Source: Lachnospiraceae bacterium (lineage in GTDB: Bacteria; Bacillota; Clostridia; Lachnospirales; Lachnospiraceae). From it: 9,800 bases of DNA. Under the pieces are notes generated by a model that saw only the letters and a list, made by a program, of their open reading frames with translations, searched no databases and had not been told where the DNA came from. Below, piece after piece: positions 6,510 to 9,800 of the stretch. A program made the translations under genes and the position numbers. Numbering within the stretch: position 1 is the first letter of the stretch; each line of letters begins with the position of its first letter. Location of the stretch: positions 1 through 9,800 of the forward strand of contig CAAGKE010000122.1 in NCBI GenBank assembly GCA_900770325.1. Reading direction: 5' to 3'.

Positions 6510-8099
6510 TTATCCCTTCTGCATATCCTGACAGTTTACCCGCTCTACTTCCTTCATCAAAATCAGATGCTGTCCCCGGGAGATCGTTTCCGTTTCCAGA
6601 TGATTCATTTCCATGATACGCCGGGGGGTGGTGTAATATTTTCGGGCAATATCCCACAGGCAGTCTCCCTCCTGTACGATATAGCCCACGATACCGGGCA
6701 GCTTCTGGATTTTCTGCAGATCCAGCTCCTTTTCTCCTATATCCGCAATACAAAGCTGATGATGGGGCCGTACTACAAACAAATTCAGGCTCACTGCCGC
6801 TCTTACCTCGATCTCCTCACTGTCCGCCATGGTGGTGGACAGCTGCTCCAGCCCTGTGGTCATACTGTAGCGGCATTCTTCATCCAGGCCGGGAATATCC
6901 GCAAAATGGGAAAAAGGAATACTTCCCTCCAGCATAGCAAAGGGCATGGTGTCATCCGCTGATACATATAAGATCTGCACCAGTACTGCTCCCTCCATCT
7001 GAAGCCCGGTTCCCGTGATCTGTACCTCATCGATCTTGATCACCCCCTGGCTGTTGCAGATCTGCAGGATCCTGGGTTTTGTACCCTCTGCCTGTATCCT
7101 TCCCACTGCCCGCAGCCGTGAGCTGTTGCGCATGACCATACGCTCATACAGTTCCTCCCGGGTAAAGATCTCCAGCTCCTTTTCCGGAGAAAAAACATCC
7201 TCCAGAATCTCCATCTCCTGATTGGCATACAGCTTGATATCCAGATCCAGCGTTCCCTCCAGATGAATGATCCGCTCTTCCCCGTCCATATCCTGATGTA
7301 CCTGAACCTCCATCTGGCCCAGCTGTACACTTACATCCGGCACCAGCTCCGGTACACAGCCGGAAATTTCCACCTGCCCTCTCACCGGAAGAGTATGTTC
7401 CATCCACTGCTTCGTTCCATTTTCATCGCTGCCGCTGTAGAGAACAAATACAAACAGTTCTCCCTCCACCATCAGCTTTCCTTCCGCCACATGGATCTCA
7501 TATCCCCTCAGCTGTACATTTTCCCAGAGGATTTCCCGGATATCCGGTTTATTTGAGGAAAGCAGAATCTCTTCCTTTATGCGGATAATATCCTTCTGCT
7601 GCACCTCAAGCTGCATAAACTCCAGCTTTTTTTTCTTCTGGCACAGCTCGATATTACTTTTCGCCTCCACCGCAGCAGTCATATCATAGATCTCATCCGT
7701 CACCGCCGTGAAGGTAAGAAGCCCCCGCATACTCAGCTTTCTGGAATTGATCAGTACCACATTCCAGTCCTCGATCTCACAACTTAAAGAAACGCTTTCT
7801 CCCGCCTCCAGGCCTTCCATGCTGATCGTTTCATCAAACTTCAGCCGGTTATCCAGCCTATGTATCTGCCGCTCTTCCGTATCATCCATATACAAAACAC
7901 TGACCTGTACATACCCCTTCAGCAGGAAACGGCCTGCCTCCGCCCGGGTACTTTCGATCACCGTCTTTTCTTTGCTCTGGATAATCTGCTCCACATCCGG
8001 CTTTACATCCGGTACATTGAAATCCTCCTCCAGTGTGATCTGGCTGACTGCCCTTTTTGCCTGTCGGTACATGTGGATATTTTTTTTCAGAACTTCCAT
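6510..8099 (-). CDS. SPOCS (DUF3794) and LysM domain protein, probable spore coat/morphogenesis factor
   Basis: The 529-residue product has no signal peptide or membrane segment. Three repeats of the SPOCS type are visible, near 32-115, 184-270 and 341-430. Each opens with a (K)P(D/R) element, for example DVKPDVEQII, KPDIREILW and KPRILQIC, and continues into a G-x-x-x-V-x-G…VLY strand. A LysM module follows at 472-516 (GYIVQEGDCLWDIARKYYTTPRRIMEMN, then ISRGQHLILM). Related proteins occur in sporulating clostridia and are linked to spore coat or cortex assembly, with LysM probably contacting peptidoglycan. That role here is inference from the family. AAGGAG is eight bases before the ATG. The upstream neighbour is a PrcB-like lipoprotein gene 74 bases away, probably in the same transcript. 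No clear terminator follows. Confidence 0.92.
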   Translation of the reverse strand: MEVLKKNIHMYRQAKRAVSQITLEEDFNVPDVKPDVEQIIQSKEKTVIESTRAEAGRFLLKGYVQVSVLYMDDTEERQIHRLDNRLKFDETISMEGLEAGESVSLSCEIEDWNVVLINSRKLSMRGLLTFTAVTDEIYDMTAAVEAKSNIELCQKKKKLEFMQLEVQQKDIIRIKEEILLSSNKPDIREILWENVQLRGYEIHVAEGKLMVEGELFVFVLYSGSDENGTKQWMEHTLPVRGQVEISGCVPELVPDVSVQLGQMEVQVHQDMDGEERIIHLEGTLDLDIKLYANQEMEILEDVFSPEKELEIFTREELYERMVMRNSSRLRAVGRIQAEGTKPRILQICNSQGVIKIDEVQITGTGLQMEGAVLVQILYVSADDTMPFAMLEGSIPFSHFADIPGLDEECRYSMTTGLEQLSTTMADSEEIEVRAAVSLNLFVVRPHHQLCIADIGEKELDLQKIQKLPGIVGYIVQEGDCLWDIARKYYTTPRRIMEMNHLETETISRGQHLILMKEVERVNCQDMQKG

Positions 8100-8140
8100 A
8101 CACTGCGCTCCTTTTCCTGTCCGGCTATGATTTGGTGTTA

Positions 8141-8165
8141 TTACTGCAAACGATATAAACAGTAA
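8141..8165. repeat. TTACTG/CAGTAA inverted repeat between the lipoprotein and SPOCS genes
   Basis: TTACTG (8141-8146) pairs with CAGTAA (8160-8165) across a 13-base loop. It lies in the 74-base gap of a probable two-gene unit and resembles the stem of the 5239-5263 element. It may be a degenerate family member, an intercistronic processing or stability hairpin, or an operator. No T-run follows. Confidence 0.5.
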
Positions 8166-8173
8166 CCTGACGT

Positions 8174-8620
8174 TTACTCAAATTCCACTTCCTTCTCCCG
8201 CTGTTCCATCTTCAGGACGATCACCGGATAGGATGGTTCCCTGGAAATCTTGTCTGCCTGAGACGGACCGATCAATGTAGTTGCCACATGAAGCTTTTCC
8301 TCTCCTTCCGTGCATTCATCCACCGCAATGCTGTAGCCTCCGGTCTCCTGCATTCCATAACCCCGGACCACATAAAGGCTTTCCTTATCCTTGAACACGA
8401 TCTGCATTTCCTCACTTTTGTGCTCCTCAATCACCTTTGCCAGTTCCGCCGGTATCTGTTCCGGCTCCACCACAGTAAATTCCACAGGCGTCCGTGTTCC
8501 GTCCCGTCCGCTTAAGCTGCAGCCCGCTCCAAAGCACAGCACACCAAGGAATAACAGAAACAGCCATTCCGGCCGCAGCAGCTTTCTGTCTCTTTTCCTC
8601 CCTTTTTTCCATATTCTCAT
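8174..8620 (-). CDS. Small lipoprotein with PrcB-like C-terminal domain
   Basis: A 148-residue protein with a basic N-terminus, a hydrophobic segment (19-33) and a lipobox LCFGAGC with the acylated Cys at 34, so it should be exported and membrane anchored. Residues 82-139 (LYVVRGYGMQETGGYSIAV, a charged turn, LHVATTLIGPS, then EPSYPVIVLKM) resemble the PrcB C-terminal domain, named from a Treponema denticola protease complex subunit. In clostridia such domains also occur in small lipoproteins of unknown role. The residues between (41-80) carry no motif I recognise. The start at 8620 has only a modest AGGG eight bases upstream. A sigma-E-like promoter lies 33 bases ahead, and the SPOCS/LysM gene follows, which suggests mother-cell expression during sporulation. 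The exact function is unknown. Confidence 0.85.
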   Translation of the reverse strand: MRIWKKGRKRDRKLLRPEWLFLLFLGVLCFGAGCSLSGRDGTRTPVEFTVVEPEQIPAELAKVIEEHKSEEMQIVFKDKESLYVVRGYGMQETGGYSIAVDECTEGEEKLHVATTLIGPSQADKISREPSYPVIVLKMEQREKEVEFE

Positions 8621-8652
8621 AAATCTGCCCTGCCAATCTTTATGATTAATTA

Positions 8653-8681
8653 CTATTATGACAGAGCAGGAAAAAATATAC
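8653..8681 (-). promoter_or_regulatory. Putative sigma-E-like sporulation promoter
   Basis: On the minus strand, GTATATT (8675-8681), a 14-base spacer and CATAATAG (8653-8660) match the sigma-E arrangement of an ATATT-type -35 and a CATA-starting -10. The right half of the -10 departs from consensus (ATAG rather than CAAT). It would give a leader of about 25 bases before the lipoprotein gene and fits the coat-type gene downstream. Untested inference. Confidence 0.4.
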
Positions 8682-8691
8682 CTGACTGCTA

Positions 8692-9585
8692 TTAAATATA
8701 TTCGATCCAGACCTCCCGGACAAAGGAAATAAATTTCTCTGTCAGAGGAGATGGTTTACGGCTTTTGTCCCACACCAGAGCATAATTGGCAATGTACTGG
8801 GGATTGACAATAGATTTACTGACCACACTCTGATTATCCAGCGCAGCACCGGTAGATGCGGGAAAAATAGCGATTCCCACCCCCTGCCGGACCAGCTCGT
8901 AGGCATTCAGATAATGGCTGATCTCACACAAGATCCTGGGCTCCAGTCCGATTTTTCCAAACCAGCCCTTAATCTCCTGAGTTCTGGATTTCCGGGACGG
9001 AATGATCAGCGGACAATCCTTAAGCTGACGCAGTTCAATAGTATCTCCTTTCAGGGCTGCCAGAGGATGGGCTGCCGGTATCATGGCTACCCAGGGTTCC
9101 GCACTGACATGAATGCTTTCCAGCATCTCATTGTCAAAAGGTTCCACGATCAAAGCCAGATCACACAATCCCTTTTTCAGGCGGCTGATGGCGTCATCAC
9201 TGCTGCCATTCCAGAGATTGTACTGCACCTGGGGATACTGGCTGCGGAACTGGGCGATCCAGCGGGAAAGAAGATACGGCGCCTGCCCCTCCACGGAACC
9301 GATATAAAGTGTTCCCCGCACCGTATTACCATATTCCCGGATCTCCTCCTCTGTCTTTTCCACCAGTTCCAGAATCTGTTCTCCCCGGCGCTGCAGCAAT
9401 TCTCCCTCTTCCGTCAGTTCCATACGCCGTTTCTTCCGGTCAAACAGCATTACGCCCAGCTCTTCCTCCAGTAACTGGATCTGGCGGCTCAAAGGCGGCT
9501 GGGCCATATGCAGATTTTCCGCTGCCCGGGTAAAATTCAATTCCTTCGCCACCTCCAGAAAATACCTGATAGTCCGAATGTCCAT
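8692..9585 (-). CDS. LysR-family transcriptional regulator
   Basis: DNA-binding regulator of 297 residues, typical of the family. Residues 1-60 form the winged helix-turn-helix (IRYFLEVAKELNFTRAAENLHMAQPPLSRQIQLLEEELGVMLFDR), followed by the linker helix to about 88. Residues 90-295 form the periplasmic-binding-like effector domain (GTLYIGSVEG, LCDLALIVEP, PWVAMIPAAHPLA, VRQGVGIAIFPAS). The subfamily resembles regulators of aromatic or small-molecule metabolism, but the effector cannot be assigned. The start at 9585 has GGGAG eight bases upstream; an in-frame GTG at 9594 would overlap that site. There is no divergent partner gene within the 215 bases upstream; that space holds a large palindrome. 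The gap to the next gene downstream is 71 bases, and the sigma-E-like promoter there suggests separate control. Confidence 0.95.
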   Translation of the reverse strand: MDIRTIRYFLEVAKELNFTRAAENLHMAQPPLSRQIQLLEEELGVMLFDRKKRRMELTEEGELLQRRGEQILELVEKTEEEIREYGNTVRGTLYIGSVEGQAPYLLSRWIAQFRSQYPQVQYNLWNGSSDDAISRLKKGLCDLALIVEPFDNEMLESIHVSAEPWVAMIPAAHPLAALKGDTIELRQLKDCPLIIPSRKSRTQEIKGWFGKIGLEPRILCEISHYLNAYELVRQGVGIAIFPASTGAALDNQSVVSKSIVNPQYIANYALVWDKSRKPSPLTEKFISFVREVWIEYI

Positions 9586-9600
9586 ATTTATCACTCCCTC

Positions 9601-9620
9601 ATTGCATAAGAATAGTCAAT
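9601..9620. promoter_or_regulatory. Possible LysR-type operator
   Basis: ATTG (9601-9604) and CAAT (9617-9620) form an inverted repeat separated by 12 bases, with T and A placed as in a LysR T-N11-A box. It lies 15 bases upstream of the regulator's start codon, where autoregulation would be expected. The motif is short and A/T-rich, so chance is a real possibility. Confidence 0.25.
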
Positions 9621-9638
9621 TGCGAAACTCGTAAAACT

Positions 9639-9652
9639 GCCCTCTGAAGGGC
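9639..9652 (-). terminator. Short GC hairpin followed by GTTTT, terminator-like
   Basis: GCCCT and AGGGC form a five-base-pair stem around a tetraloop. On the minus strand it is followed by AGTTTTAC, a weak T-tract. It sits between the large palindrome and the LysR gene and could end a minus-strand transcript entering from beyond the window, or act as an attenuator. The stem and T-run are both short. Confidence 0.35.
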
Positions 9653-9785
9653 TGCATGTCTCCCAGTGTACAGCATCGAAAACGACATTTTGATGTTATG
9701 TCTGTCAAAGGAAGACAATTCGTCTTACTGTGGCAGACAGAACAGCAAAATGCTCGTTTTCGAGATGAACACGGGAGATGTGCAG
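9652..9785. repeat. 134-bp imperfect palindrome, MITE-like or structured RNA
   Basis: The two arms (9652-9716 and 9722-9785) are inverted copies around an AATTC loop, identical at roughly 80 percent of aligned positions. Matching blocks include CTGCA, TCTCCC, GTGT, TCGAAAACGA, CATTTTG, TGTT, TGTCTG and AAGAC. Three of the arm differences would be G-U pairs if the plus strand were transcribed, making the outer 13 positions fully paired. No open reading frame of note lies inside. A miniature inverted-repeat element, an extragenic palindrome or a structured non-coding RNA all fit. I see no clear target-site duplication. Confidence 0.75.
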
Positions 9786-9800
9786 ACCGAAGGATGACAA

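Noticed and set aside
6484..6512. TTGACT with AATTAT 17 bases later on the plus strand
   Set aside because: It would fire antisense into the SPOCS/LysM gene with no plus-strand gene to serve; the -10 is poor and chance is the simpler explanation.
1..9800. CRISPR array, tRNA, rRNA, transposase or phage genes
   Set aside because: No regularly spaced repeats, cloverleaf-type sequences, ribosomal RNA signatures or integrase/transposase motifs were seen on either strand; the repeats present are isolated intergenic elements.

Overview
The window reads as chromosomal DNA of a spore-forming, anaerobic Firmicute, most likely a gut Lachnospiraceae (Blautia/Dorea/Ruminococcus-like). The evidence is a GerA-type germinant receptor operon, a SPOCS/LysM spore-coat type protein, strong AGGAGG ribosome binding sites, intermediate base composition, and short dispersed intergenic repeats with a TTACTGTTCAC core. 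The genus is inference. All eight convincing genes lie on the minus strand, so the layout below follows transcription from high to low coordinates.

From 9800 down: a 134-bp imperfect palindrome (9652-9785) and a small hairpin lie upstream of a LysR-family regulator (8692-9585). Next is a probable sporulation unit: a small lipoprotein with a PrcB-type C-terminal domain (8174-8620), preceded by a sigma-E-like promoter, then a protein with three SPOCS modules and a C-terminal LysM (6510-8099). A YdhF-type aldo/keto reductase (5490-6410) appears to stand alone. A 316-bp gap rich in repeats carries a plausible housekeeping promoter for ispE (4286-5173) and an overlapping FadR-type GntR regulator (3607-4296). 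That unit ends at a clear intrinsic terminator (3553-3579). The last unit is a germinant receptor operon, A (1960-3468), B (825-1970) and C (86-814). Subunit C looks short: it stops inside a copy of the repeat family, where its C-terminal domain would be expected.

Functionally the window joins two spore themes (coat/morphogenesis at 6510-8620, germination at 86-3468) with isoprenoid precursor synthesis (ispE), a redox enzyme and two regulators of unknown ligand. I see no phage, transposase, CRISPR, rRNA or tRNA. Most genes are ordinary. The less-explained material is the set of intergenic repeats and palindromes, the shortened GerC and the PrcB-like/SPOCS gene pair.
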